NCBI RefSeq assembly: GCF_042432495.1
Contig: NZ_JBHLXC010000006.1
Location: forward strand, 124,001 to 188,000
DNA from: Pseudochelatococcus lubricantis
Lineage (GTDB): Bacteria > Pseudomonadota > Alphaproteobacteria > Rhizobiales > Beijerinckiaceae
Direction of reading: 5' to 3'
Length of the DNA stretch: 64,000 bases
Shown here: in pieces, positions 26,558 to 35,472 of the stretch
Numbering within the stretch: the first letter of the stretch is position 1
Layout: every line of letters starts with the position of its first letter
Position numbers and translations under genes: made by a program
Notes under the pieces: model-generated
The model's input: the letters and a program-made list of their open reading frames with translations, nothing else
What the model was told of the DNA's origin: nothing
Database searches by the model: none

Positions 26558-27904
26558 ATGACAAGGAAAGTCCTTTTCGCCGGGCAGTGTTTTCGGGATA
26601 AAGAACAGCGTGGCATATATCTGTTTGCAAAGGCCCTGATCCACGCTGTCAAATCGAAGGGCTTCGAGACCGGTATATTAAGCAATGCCTCCCATAACGG
26701 TCCTTGCGAGGCGCTTACCGCGAGCATATTCAAGGAATTCGACAATCCGGTCCACGCATCGGGGCCTATTTCAAAGGTCAAGTGGCTCAGGAAATATATC
26801 GAGAGACGCTTCCTTGGGCGCCCCAGGGCTGCGCTTGTCGAGAATCTGCGGGATATCGTGGTGGAAGAAGCCATCAGATATCTCGATGACGTCGATTTTT
26901 TCTACAACATCCCCGACGGCTACCGGCTCATGGCCGTGCACGACCGTCTACCCCTCCTGAGGCGGCCGTTTCCGCTGCACCTTCCCGCTGAACTGGACGG
27001 CGGCGTGTTTTTCACCACGTCTCCCATGAGCGTCGAGAGTCGCGGAAAAAAAATCAAGATCGTGCAGACGCTGCACGATCTGATTCCCTTGTCCGCGTCC
27101 ATGCACCGGGAAGACCCCGGCCTGTTTTACAAGCGCCTGAAAGCGCTCAACGACCATTCGGATGCCATCCTGGCTGTTTCGGAGTACTCGCGGAACCAGC
27201 TCCTCAAGTTTTTTCCGTCGGCTGCGGACCGCGTAAAGGTGGTATATCAGCCGGTCCCGGCGGACAAATACCTGATCGGCCTCAGCGCACTGCCTGTCGT
27301 CCAGCAGTCTGTGCTGGAGAAGTTCGGGCTGCAGGCAGGCCAGTACTGTTTCTATGTCGGCGCCATAGAGGCACGCAAGAATATCGACCGTCTCGTCTCC
27401 GCCTACACGATCGCAGCGAAGGGGCTGGACGTGCCGCTGGTTCTCGGCGGCATCGTCGATCAGGAGTATGTTCGGGACCGGCATCTTGAACAGTATTTCG
27501 CAAAGCGGAACAGCGGTGAGGATGCCGGGCGTCCGCAGCGGCGCGATTCCGTCCGTTACGTGGGCTATATCACCGAGCTTGAAAAGCTGTGCCTCATCAG
27601 GAACGCCCGCGCGCTGCTGTTCCCGTCTCTCAACGAAGGCTTCGGCATCCCGCCGCTTGAGGCGCAGACCTTCGGCTGTCCCGTGCTGACGTCCAACGTC
27701 GCCTCGCTGCCGGAGGTGGTGGCGGATTCCGCCTATCTCATCGACGATCCCTATAATATCGAGGAGATCGCGACGGGCATCCGCAAGCTGCTCGATGATG
27801 ACGACCTGTGCGACACGCTCCGGCGGGCCGGCTACAGGAACGCTGCCCGGTTCAGCGAACACAATTTCGCCGAACAGGTTTCCGCCCTGATCGATTCAGT
27901 GTAA
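26558..27904 (+). CDS. Glycosyltransferase family 4/1 (mannosyltransferase-like)
   Basis: A 448-residue GT-B enzyme. Conserved parts are KIVQTLHDLIPL, ILAVSEYSRNQLLKFF, YCFYVGAIEARKNIDRLV, and the donor site FPSLNEGFGIPPLEAQTFGCPVLTSN (EX7E). This wording resembles mannosyltransferases of exopolysaccharide pathways. Its first 130 residues are poorly conserved and its GC content is lower than that of the neighbours, suggesting separate acquisition, as is common for polysaccharide genes. It is cytoplasmic or membrane-peripheral. Confidence 0.87.
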   Translation: MTRKVLFAGQCFRDKEQRGIYLFAKALIHAVKSKGFETGILSNASHNGPCEALTASIFKEFDNPVHASGPISKVKWLRKYIERRFLGRPRAALVENLRDIVVEEAIRYLDDVDFFYNIPDGYRLMAVHDRLPLLRRPFPLHLPAELDGGVFFTTSPMSVESRGKKIKIVQTLHDLIPLSASMHREDPGLFYKRLKALNDHSDAILAVSEYSRNQLLKFFPSAADRVKVVYQPVPADKYLIGLSALPVVQQSVLEKFGLQAGQYCFYVGAIEARKNIDRLVSAYTIAAKGLDVPLVLGGIVDQEYVRDRHLEQYFAKRNSGEDAGRPQRRDSVRYVGYITELEKLCLIRNARALLFPSLNEGFGIPPLEAQTFGCPVLTSNVASLPEVVADSAYLIDDPYNIEEIATGIRKLLDDDDLCDTLRRAGYRNAARFSEHNFAEQVSALIDSV

Positions 27905-28125
27905 GCGAGTCTCCATGGCGGCAAACGGCCAGAAAAGCTGTCTTTTTTCTGTGATGAGCGCTTAACACCCATGCTGCCCTCACCGTTGACGGCAAGGGTG
28001 AAAGAAAATAAAAACCGCCCCATGAGTGTCACGCACTATTATTATCGTGGCCTTGAACAAGCGCGGAAATTAGAACCTTTCGTGTGTTGGAGCGGCGAGA
28101 GTAACCGAGCGAGAGGGCTGCGGCA

Positions 28126-30702
28126 ATGACGTTGCGGACGACTGTACTGGATATGCAGCCCATCGATCCGCCGGTCGGGGGAGGGCGGCTTCGCCTTCTC
28201 GGTCTTTACCACGGTCTTGGCCACGGTCATCGAGCGCATTACGTCGGCACTTATGACTGGCGTGGACCCGGCGCGCGCAAGCAGCAACTCACACCGACCC
28301 TGCTTGAAGAGCTGGTGCCGCTGACAGAGGCGCATTTCACCGCCTCCGACAGGCGCGCGCAGGACCTTGGCGGCAAGGGCGTCATCGACACTGCCTTTCA
28401 CACCATGGCGCATCTGTCGCCCGATTATGTCGAGGCGGCGCGCCGCGCAGCACGCGAGGCGGATGTCGTCGTCTTTTCTCACCCGTGGATTTATCCCCTC
28501 GTGCGCGACGTCCTGCAGCCTGACAGGCAGCTCATCGTCTATGACGCGCACAACGTCGAAGGTCTGCTGCGCACCGAACTGCTCGACGACGGCGGCGCGG
28601 GGTCGGCGGTGGCGCGGGGCGTTGTCGAGGTGGAGAGTGCGGTCTGCCGCGCGGCGGATCTCATTCTGGCCTGCTCCCACGAGGACAGGGAAGCCTTCGC
28701 GAATCTCTATGGCGTCAGCGCGGGACGCATCCGTGTCGTCCCCAACGGCACGTTCACGCGCCAGATCGTGCCGCCGTCGATCGAGGAAAAACACGCCGTC
28801 CGCCAGCGGCTCGGCGCGGAAGGGCGCCCGGTGGCATTCTTCCTCGGCAGCAAGTATGGCCCCAACGTCGCCGCGGCGCGGTTCATCGCCGAGGCGCTGG
28901 CGCCCGCGTTGCCGGGCGTGCTGTTCGTCATCGCCGGCGGTGTCGGCGATGGGCTGGAGGACATGACTCTGCCCGCCAACGTCCGCGTGACGGGACAGAT
29001 TTCCGAGGAAGACAAGATCGCGTGGCTGCAGGCGTCGAACGTCGCGGTCAACCCGATGTTCAGCGGGTCCGGCACCAATATCAAGATGCTGGATTTCATG
29101 GCGGCCGGACTGCCGATCGTCTCCACCGAAATCGGCGCGCGCGGCATCGAGACGTCGGAGCGGGCGTTCGCCATCGCGCACGCGGAGAATTTCGCCCAGA
29201 CCATCCGCACCCTGCTCGACAATCCCGCCGACATGGCGGCGCTCGGCGACGGGGCGCGGGCGCAGGCTGACCGCTTCTATTCCTGGGAGCGTATATCCGA
29301 CAGCCTCGGCGCGCTGCTCGCCCGCTGGGCCGTGCCCAAGCGGGAGGGGCGGGAGCCGCCGTTTTTCTCCGTGATCGTGCCGACCTACGAGCGCCATACG
29401 CTGCTGACGAAGCTCGCGGGCTATCTCTCGCTGCAGACATGGCGCGATTTCGAGGTCATCATGGTCGACCAGAGCGCGGAGCCGTGGCCGGACCGCGACA
29501 GGGATTTCGGTTTTGACCTGCTCTATATCCACACCGACCGCAAGGGTGCGGTGACGGCGCGCAACACCGGCGCGGCGCTCGCGCGCGGACGTGTGATCGC
29601 GTTCACGGATGACGACTGCGAGCCGCATGAGGGCTGGCTCGCCAACGCTCACGAGTGCTTCTCCACCTCCGATATCGTCGGGCTCGAAGGGTTGATCACG
29701 TCCGGCCGCGCCGGCGATCCCAACTGGCGAGGCGTTACCAACGACGGCTTCGAGGGCATCGGCTTCATGACGGCGAACCTGTTCGTCCGTGCCGATGTCT
29801 TCCACGCCATCAACGGCTTCGACATCGCGCTGGAGAAGCCGCACTTTCGCGAGGATACCGATCTCGGCTGGCGTCTTCAGGAGGTCGGCGAGGTTCCGTT
29901 CTCGCGCGGTGCGTGGGTTTATCATCCGCCACATCCGCGTTCCGTCGAGCGCGAGTCGCTTGAAGTCCGCTCGAAATTCTTCCTCAATGACGCCATCCTG
30001 CTGCGCAAGCACCCGGACAGATATGCCGATCTGCTGCTGCGGGAGGTACAGTGGGTACATAACCCCCATTTCTGGGACTACTTCCTCAAGGGCGTCGAGC
30101 TGCACGGGGTGAATGTGCCCGAGCCCGTGCGCCAGATCATGCACGACAACGCCGGCATCACCTACACCGGCCTGCTGGGCGCGGGCGTCGGTGCTGCGGA
30201 TGCGCCGGCGCACCCTGTCGAATCGGCTCAGGTCGTCCATGCCCCCGCGCACGCGCTGCATGTCGAGCTGCGGGATGCGAGCCTGCGCAGCAGCCTGCGC
30301 CGTTCGATCTCGTGGACCGTGCGGCCTGTCTGGCGGCGAATCTGGGCGCGGATCGAGGGGCGCGTGCGTCCCGTCGATCAGAAGGTGGACGCCATCCATC
30401 AGGCGCTCAGCGATCTGCGGCACGAAACCACCGAGCGTCTCCGGGAAATCGATGCGCGCATCGAGGCGCTCGATACGCGCATCGGCGCGGTGCTCGACAA
30501 GGTGCCGGCGCGCGGCCCCGCGCAGGGGGCGGCCAACGGCGAGGCGCTGTCGGCCGAGGCAGAGGAGGTGTTGCGCGCTGCGCGCCTCGTGCTGCGCCAG
30601 CACTCGTCGGCTCTTGCCGCCGTCGGCCATCACCTCGACAGCGACGACGAGGCGGCGGAACGGCGCGCGCAGAGCGTGCAGACGGTGCAGCCTACTCGAT
30701 GA
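28126..30702 (+). CDS. Bifunctional glycosyltransferase: GT4 fused to GT2, with C-terminal coiled coil
   Basis: An 858-residue fusion. Residues about 1-400 form a GT-B (family 4) enzyme: VVFSHPWIYPLVRD, VYDAHNVEGLLRTE, FLGSKYGPNVAAARFI and MFSGSGTNIKMLDFMAAGLPIV. Residues about 410-680 form a GT-A (family 2) enzyme: PFFSVIVPTYERHTLLTKL, the DxD-type FTDDDCEPHEGW, and the late acidic REDTDLGWRLQEVGE. A linker and coiled coil (about 740-800) end the protein, echoing the DUF4214 protein. Two transfer steps on one chain are expected, probably adding successive sugars to one acceptor. Its stop overlaps the convergent SH3-protein gene by 11 bases. Confidence 0.9.
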   Translation: MTLRTTVLDMQPIDPPVGGGRLRLLGLYHGLGHGHRAHYVGTYDWRGPGARKQQLTPTLLEELVPLTEAHFTASDRRAQDLGGKGVIDTAFHTMAHLSPDYVEAARRAAREADVVVFSHPWIYPLVRDVLQPDRQLIVYDAHNVEGLLRTELLDDGGAGSAVARGVVEVESAVCRAADLILACSHEDREAFANLYGVSAGRIRVVPNGTFTRQIVPPSIEEKHAVRQRLGAEGRPVAFFLGSKYGPNVAAARFIAEALAPALPGVLFVIAGGVGDGLEDMTLPANVRVTGQISEEDKIAWLQASNVAVNPMFSGSGTNIKMLDFMAAGLPIVSTEIGARGIETSERAFAIAHAENFAQTIRTLLDNPADMAALGDGARAQADRFYSWERISDSLGALLARWAVPKREGREPPFFSVIVPTYERHTLLTKLAGYLSLQTWRDFEVIMVDQSAEPWPDRDRDFGFDLLYIHTDRKGAVTARNTGAALARGRVIAFTDDDCEPHEGWLANAHECFSTSDIVGLEGLITSGRAGDPNWRGVTNDGFEGIGFMTANLFVRADVFHAINGFDIALEKPHFREDTDLGWRLQEVGEVPFSRGAWVYHPPHPRSVERESLEVRSKFFLNDAILLRKHPDRYADLLLREVQWVHNPHFWDYFLKGVELHGVNVPEPVRQIMHDNAGITYTGLLGAGVGAADAPAHPVESAQVVHAPAHALHVELRDASLRSSLRRSISWTVRPVWRRIWARIEGRVRPVDQKVDAIHQALSDLRHETTERLREIDARIEALDTRIGAVLDKVPARGPAQGAANGEALSAEAEEVLRAARLVLRQHSSALAAVGHHLDSDDEAAERRAQSVQTVQPTR

Positions 30703-31243
30703 TCTCGTCGGGGTAGACCCCCCACAGGCGCCCCTGCTGTATATACCCGTCCAGGTTGCGGATGGTGACATGACACCAGGTGCCGTCGCAGGTCTCTATG
30801 CTGACGATCACGCCCGGCTCCAGCCGGGCTTTCATGTTGGCGCTGTCGGAAGCGCGGGCGAGCAGCGGGGTGGGCTCCTTACCCTTGTCCTTGTCCCAGG
30901 GCGTGACGAGCGCGGTGCGCCGGCCCGAGAGAAGGCTGTGCAGAACCCATCCTTCCGCGCCCTCCGAGTCGCGGATGCGTCGCCATGTCGCGAACTCCGC
31001 CGTGATCTCCACCGGCAGTCCCGCGCGCTGGAACACCCACAACGTGCGATGGTCCTTGGCCGGGCCGGCGCGCAGATTGACCCTGTCCGATTTCAGGCTC
31101 ACATAGCGTGGCACCGGCAGTTTGCTGTTCGAGCCGATCGTTTGCCCGGCAGCCGGCTGCTGCTGGGCATGGGCCGCCACGCCCGGTAAAAGGGCAAGGA
31201 CGACAAGGGCTGCGAGGGCGGACGGGGCGACGGTCTTGGACAT
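30692..31243 (-). CDS. Exported SH3-domain protein
   Basis: A 183-residue secreted protein. Residues 1-26 form a signal peptide (cleavage after AHA). Residues about 45-120 form a bacterial SH3-like domain (YVSLKSDRVNLRAGPAKDHR, then WRRIRDSEGAEGWVLHSLLSG), and a second repeat follows (ANMKARLEPGVIVSIETCDGTWCHVTIRNLDGYI). Such domains bind peptidoglycan or other envelope parts. The ATG at 31243 was chosen because it starts the signal peptide; the frame upstream is not leader-like. It overlaps the 3' end of the glycosyltransferase gene by 11 bases on the other strand. Confidence 0.88.
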   Translation of the reverse strand: MSKTVAPSALAALVVLALLPGVAAHAQQQPAAGQTIGSNSKLPVPRYVSLKSDRVNLRAGPAKDHRTLWVFQRAGLPVEITAEFATWRRIRDSEGAEGWVLHSLLSGRRTALVTPWDKDKGKEPTPLLARASDSANMKARLEPGVIVSIETCDGTWCHVTIRNLDGYIQQGRLWGVYPDEIIE

Positions 31244-31555
31244 GGCGGACTTTCCGTGCGGACTTTTCTGATCGGACTCACGATGCGGCTTCGGCGGGGA
31301 CGGGCGCCGGCTGCTGTTGCATTGGCCGGCCATCATGCTCTAACAGAGAACCGGCTGCTGCTGCATGCGGGATGCGGCTTCTGCGCAAAGTCGTGATCGG
31401 GCTGTATTGTGATACGGTGCGATATCATGTTTTCGGTTGAAGCGGGGTTCGTCGGAGTCGATCTTGCATCGGGATTGTGTGATACCTCTTGCAGTTGTGC
31501 CTCCCTGGTTCTTAACGTGGCGTGAAATCGAGCGCCGGGATCGGAACTTTCGTCC
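31244..31555. other. 312-base divergent intergenic region
   Basis: Lies between the SH3-protein gene and the D-2-hydroxyacid dehydrogenase gene, which diverge here, so both promoters should be inside. No convincing -35/-10 pair, operator or small gene was found. Confidence 0.4.
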
Positions 31556-32551
31556 ATGAAGAAGAAGCCCCTTGTCGTCGTTACCCGCACCCTGCCGGAA
31601 AGCGTTGAAACGCGCATGCGTGAGTTGTTCGACGCCCGCCTCAATATGGATGACAAGCCGCTGACCGCCGAGCAACTCGTCGAGGCGGTCAAGATCGCAG
31701 ATGTGCTCGTGCCGACCATAACGGACAGGGTCGACGCCGAACTGATCGCGCAGGCGGGGCCGCAGTTGCGGCTGATCGCCAATTTCGGCAACGGTGTGGA
31801 CAACATCGATGTCGGCGCGGCGCTGGCACAGGGAATCACCGTGACCAACACGCCCGGCGTGCTGACCGAGGACACCGCCGACATGACCATGGCGCTGATC
31901 CTCGCCGTGGCGCGGCGGCTGCCGGAAGGCGCGCAGAAGCTGATCGGCGCGGAGCAGTGGGCCGGCTGGGCGCCCACGTGGATGCTGGGGCGGCGCATCA
32001 CCGGCAAGCGCCTGGGTATCGTCGGCATGGGGCGCATCGGGCAGGCGCTGGCGCGTCGGGCGAAGTCGTTCGGGCTGTCGATTCACTATCACAATCGCCG
32101 CCACGTGGCGCCCGAGATCGAGGCCGAGCTGGAGGCGACCTACTGGGAATCGCTCGACCAGATGCTGGCACGCATGGACATCGTGTCCGTCAACTGCCCG
32201 CACACGCCCGCGACCTATCATCTGCTTTCGGCGCGCCGGCTGCGGCTCCTCAAGCGCGACGCCATCCTGATCAACACGGCGCGCGGCGAAATCATCGATG
32301 AGGAAGGGCTCATCCAGATGCTGGAGGCGCGGGAACTGGGCGGGGCAGGGCTCGACGTGTTCGAGGAAGAGCCCGCCATCGATCCGCGCCTCGTGAAACT
32401 CGCCCGCAACAATGCCGTCGTCCTGCTGCCGCACATGGGCTCCGCGACGCTGGAAGGGCGCACCGAGATGGGCGAGAAAGTCATCGTCAACATCAAGGCG
32501 TTCCTGGACGGTCACCGCGCGCCGAACCGCGTTCTGCCGAGCATGGTGTAG
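31556..32551 (+). CDS. D-2-hydroxyacid dehydrogenase (glyoxylate/hydroxypyruvate reductase type)
   Basis: A 331-residue NAD(P)-dependent dehydrogenase. The nucleotide motif is GKRLGIVGMGRIGQALA (about residue 150). Catalytic residues follow the family order: Arg in INTARGEIID, Glu in LDVFEEEP, His in LPHMGSAT. The N-terminal half has ANFGNGVDNIDVGAA. The reaction is probably glyoxylate to glycolate or hydroxypyruvate to D-glycerate. A functional tie to the glycerate kinase at 57892 is possible. It is a single-gene unit, convergent with the chemoreceptor gene. Confidence 0.92.
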   Translation: MKKKPLVVVTRTLPESVETRMRELFDARLNMDDKPLTAEQLVEAVKIADVLVPTITDRVDAELIAQAGPQLRLIANFGNGVDNIDVGAALAQGITVTNTPGVLTEDTADMTMALILAVARRLPEGAQKLIGAEQWAGWAPTWMLGRRITGKRLGIVGMGRIGQALARRAKSFGLSIHYHNRRHVAPEIEAELEATYWESLDQMLARMDIVSVNCPHTPATYHLLSARRLRLLKRDAILINTARGEIIDEEGLIQMLEARELGGAGLDVFEEEPAIDPRLVKLARNNAVVLLPHMGSATLEGRTEMGEKVIVNIKAFLDGHRAPNRVLPSMV

Positions 32552-32592
32552 CGCCGCCGCGCTCTTTCGGCTCGTGTGTCGGGCCGGAAGGC

Positions 32593-32609
32593 GGGCCGGC
32601 TCCCGGCCC
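32593..32609. terminator. Short GC hairpin between convergent genes
   Basis: A perfect 7-bp stem GGGCCGG/CCGGCCC with a 3-base loop, midway between the hydroxyacid dehydrogenase and the chemoreceptor stops. There is no T tract on either side, so it is a weak terminator candidate. Confidence 0.33.
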
Positions 32610-32658
32610 CTGCCGGTCGTCCTGTCCAGCCCGCCGGAAAGTCCGCCGTCGAGTCGCC

Positions 32659-34191
32659 TCAGCAGCGTTCCTTGATGGTTGCCGACAAGTCGTCCAGCAG
32701 CTGGATGACTTCCTGGCTGGCCTGATCCATTTCCGAAAGCTGGCGGATGGCTTCGTCCGTGCGGCCGGTTTCATGGCACGCCAGTGCGGTGCGGGCGGCC
32801 TCATGCACGCGCCTGTGCGGCTCCACGAGGTTTCTGAACGCGGGCAGGCTGCAAATGCAATCGTTGTTCAAGCCGTTGTACCATTTGCCGAGACGGCAGC
32901 CGTTGTGATCGGGCACGTCGCCGGATCGCCACGCCTGCCGGCCGGTGAGGCTGTCGATGACACGCTTCTTGAACAGCACGTGGTCGATCTTGGCCATCTC
33001 GCAAAGGGCCTGCGTCGACGAGGCCTGAAACCAGTTTTGCGCGCTGGCGGAGAGATGGTCATTGCCGAGCTGCAGCTTGCCGGCCATGCGGTCGAGCGAC
33101 GCCTCATTCTCCGTCGTAAGCCGCGCCTCGGCCTCGATGGTGGTCGCGATCTCGCTGCTGGCTTCGCTCTGCTGCGAGAGGACGTGCGCGATCTCCCCCA
33201 TATGATCGATGACGGACGCGACCGTTGTCGACGTTCGCTCAACCGTCTCGGCGACGCCATCGATGGCTGCCCGCCCGAAGTGCACTGCCTTTTGCGACCG
33301 CGCAAGCGTATCGGTCAACGTGCCGATGACGGCTCGCATGCCGGCGATGCTCTGCCCGATATCCCTCGTGGCGTTGGCCGTCTGCCCGGCGAGGGCTTTC
33401 ACCTCCGAAGCGACGACGGCGAAGCCGCGGCCGGCTTCGCCCGCGCGCGCCGCCTCGATGGTCGCGTTGAGCGCCAGCAGGTTCGTCTGCCGGGCGATGG
33501 CGTCGATCGCGCCCAGCGTATTGGCGATCTGCACGAACGCTCCTTCGACGCCCTTCACCGTCGCCTGGGTCTCGTCCGTCGTGGCGGTTATATCCGACAT
33601 GGCCGCGCGCAGGTTGTCGACATTATCGCGGACGTCGGTCGCCGTCCGGCTTACATCGCGCACCTCCTGCAGCACCTGATTGCTGGATTGCTCGATAACG
33701 TTGATCGACGCGACGAGTTCCGTGGCCGCCGCCGCAACGGAGCGCGCGCCAAGACTGGCCCTGTGCGAGTTATGCGTCAGCGAAACGATTTCGCTTGCCA
33801 CGCCATTGATATCGACGACAGTGGCTGCGAGCCGGCGCAGATTGTTCAGATCGTTCTCCTCCGCATAGCCCGCGAGCGCGATTTCCACCGCTCGCGCGCA
33901 TGCAAAATGCAGAAGGACAGCAAGCGACGCCTGAAGGCGTCCGGCCATTTCGCCGGATATCCCGTCGGACCGGAGTGAGGACCACAGGCCATGATGCCGG
34001 GACAAGGCCACGGACGCTTCAAGCAGCGCCTCGATTATCGTTTCAGCAGGAACGTCCGCTCCGACCAGCGATTGGAGGGCGGCTTCGGGGGATGTTTCCG
34101 CTGAGAGAATGGCGCGAATAGTGTCAGTCAAGGCCGCTTTTCCAGGATTGGGGGGAGGGTGCTTGCCGATTAAAGTGTTCATTTCAGACAT
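32659..34191 (-). CDS. Soluble methyl-accepting chemotaxis protein with CZB zinc-binding domain
   Basis: A 510-residue chemoreceptor without membrane segments. Residues 1-120 are a helical N-terminal region of unknown type. About 125-380 is the signalling domain, with the conserved tip IDAIARQTNLLALNATIEAARAGEAGRGFAVVASEVKALA read in pieces. About 390-510 is a chemoreceptor zinc-binding (CZB) domain: IDHVLFKKRV, then CRLGKWYNG and EPHRRVHEAA provide the Cys and His ligands. CZB receptors sense zinc-dependent signals such as hypochlorite in the best-studied cases. No che genes are near. It lies downstream of a very AT-rich promoter region. Confidence 0.9.
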   Translation of the reverse strand: MSEMNTLIGKHPPPNPGKAALTDTIRAILSAETSPEAALQSLVGADVPAETIIEALLEASVALSRHHGLWSSLRSDGISGEMAGRLQASLAVLLHFACARAVEIALAGYAEENDLNNLRRLAATVVDINGVASEIVSLTHNSHRASLGARSVAAAATELVASINVIEQSSNQVLQEVRDVSRTATDVRDNVDNLRAAMSDITATTDETQATVKGVEGAFVQIANTLGAIDAIARQTNLLALNATIEAARAGEAGRGFAVVASEVKALAGQTANATRDIGQSIAGMRAVIGTLTDTLARSQKAVHFGRAAIDGVAETVERTSTTVASVIDHMGEIAHVLSQQSEASSEIATTIEAEARLTTENEASLDRMAGKLQLGNDHLSASAQNWFQASSTQALCEMAKIDHVLFKKRVIDSLTGRQAWRSGDVPDHNGCRLGKWYNGLNNDCICSLPAFRNLVEPHRRVHEAARTALACHETGRTDEAIRQLSEMDQASQEVIQLLDDLSATIKERC

Positions 34192-34728
34192 TGCTCATCA
34201 AAGATAATTATAGTAAATTATTACTAGCATTAATTATAAATTTTATAAGTAATTTAATATGTTATTTTGCAAATAATTTTTATTTACCGTAGAAATATAT
34301 CTGAATTTGTTTGGTAAATTAAAATTAACTAAACGATAAAGCGAAACAGTGTGTCGCCAATTGCAAATATTCAACTTGTTTGTAATTTTTATATGCATAT
34401 AGCTTAAATCCACCGTTGCCCCATAAATGCAAGAACTCGCCATGCCGGAGGGGAAGATTTTCCTCGGATTGTCACACGACAAGCCGCGCTTCCCGCCGTG
34501 TCGTTTCATACGGCATTATGCGTCATAAATAAACAGTGCGCGACAATTTTGTCGAGCCCGGCGTGACGGCCTGCACGGCCTGCGAAGAAGTAACCCGAGG
34601 CGTCCATTGATCGGACGGGCAAAATCTGCTTATACCGGCTCTTGACGGGTGTGACTCGTTGCGAGGATTGGCCCTGCGCCGCTATCGTCCGTTGAGTGCA
34701 ACCCTGTCGGTCAAATGATTCTGGACGA
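34192..34728. other. 537-base divergent region with 230-base AT-rich island
   Basis: Positions about 34195-34430 are extremely AT-rich and sit upstream of the leftward chemoreceptor gene. A TATAAT on the minus strand (34207-34212) lies 16 bases before its ATG. Positions 34541-34554 carry the perfect inverted repeat CGACAATTTTGTCG, upstream of the rightward CysZ-like gene. The same 12-bp core recurs at 37406-37417. No small gene is supported. Confidence 0.5.
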
Positions 34729-35472
34729 ATGGCGAACGACGTTATTCCTGAACAGCGGCGGGAGCCGCCCGAAATTGGCCTTGTGCTGAAGGCGGCAGTG
34801 GAGGCGGCGCGCGATGTGTTTTCGCCGCCGCTGCGCAGGGTGCTGTGGCGTTCGCTCGGGCTGACGCTGCTGCTTCTGCTGGCGATAGGCACGGGGCTCG
34901 CGCAGCTTATCCGGTGGCTTTCGGAGCAATGGGTCTGGCTGGCGAACTACCCGCTTGTCGGCACGCTTGCGGTTGTGCTCGCAGGGGTGGGAGTGTTCGT
35001 CGGTCTCGTGTTCCTCATCCCGCCCGTCTCGGCCATCGTCGCGAGCTACTTCCTCGACGATGTGGCGGAGATCGTCGAGAGGCGCTGCGACCCTTACGGC
35101 ACGCCGGGAAAGGCAATGCCGGTGGGGCAGGCGTTGCTCGCGGGTCTGCGCTTCGCCGCGATTTCCGCTGGCGTCAACTTGCTCGCGCTGATGCTGCTGC
35201 TGGTGCCCGTCGTCAACCTGTTCGCCTTTCTGGGGGCGAACGCCTATCTGTTCGGCCGGGAATATTTTGAACTCGCCGCCACGCGCTATCTGCCCGTGGC
35301 GGAGGCGAAGGAATTGCGCCGCCGGCACAGCGGGACGGTGCTGCTCGGCGGGCTGGTGACGGCGCTCGTGGTCATGGTGCCGGTGGTGAACCTCGTCACG
35401 CCCCTCTTCGGTGCAGCGCTGATGGTACGGATCCACAAGGCCGTTGCCCGCGGCGCGGCGGCACGGGGCTGA
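34729..35472 (+). CDS. EI24/CysZ-family integral membrane protein
   Basis: A 247-residue protein with four main hydrophobic segments (about 45-70, 85-110, 145-175 and 205-235). The pattern fits the CysZ/EI24 group: KAAVEAARDVFSPPLRRVLWRSL at the start, FLIPPVSAIVASYFLDDVAEIVE after segment two, and LFGREYFELAATRYL in the middle. CysZ itself moves sulfate into the cell, but many alphaproteobacterial members have no proven substrate. The ATG at 34729 was chosen over one at 34696 because the family start aligns there. It ends one base before the convergent neighbour's stop. Confidence 0.82.
   Translation: MANDVIPEQRREPPEIGLVLKAAVEAARDVFSPPLRRVLWRSLGLTLLLLLAIGTGLAQLIRWLSEQWVWLANYPLVGTLAVVLAGVGVFVGLVFLIPPVSAIVASYFLDDVAEIVERRCDPYGTPGKAMPVGQALLAGLRFAAISAGVNLLALMLLLVPVVNLFAFLGANAYLFGREYFELAATRYLPVAEAKELRRRHSGTVLLGGLVTALVVMVPVVNLVTPLFGAALMVRIHKAVARGAAARG

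Noticed and set aside
27931..27950. AGAAAA/TTTTCT hairpin after the second glycosyltransferase
   Set aside because: The stem is almost all A-T pairs and too weak to call a terminator.
28042..30771. A 909-codon minus-strand open frame opposite the bifunctional glycosyltransferase
   Set aside because: Shadow of a clear GT4-GT2 gene; composition is non-protein-like and it has no ribosome site.
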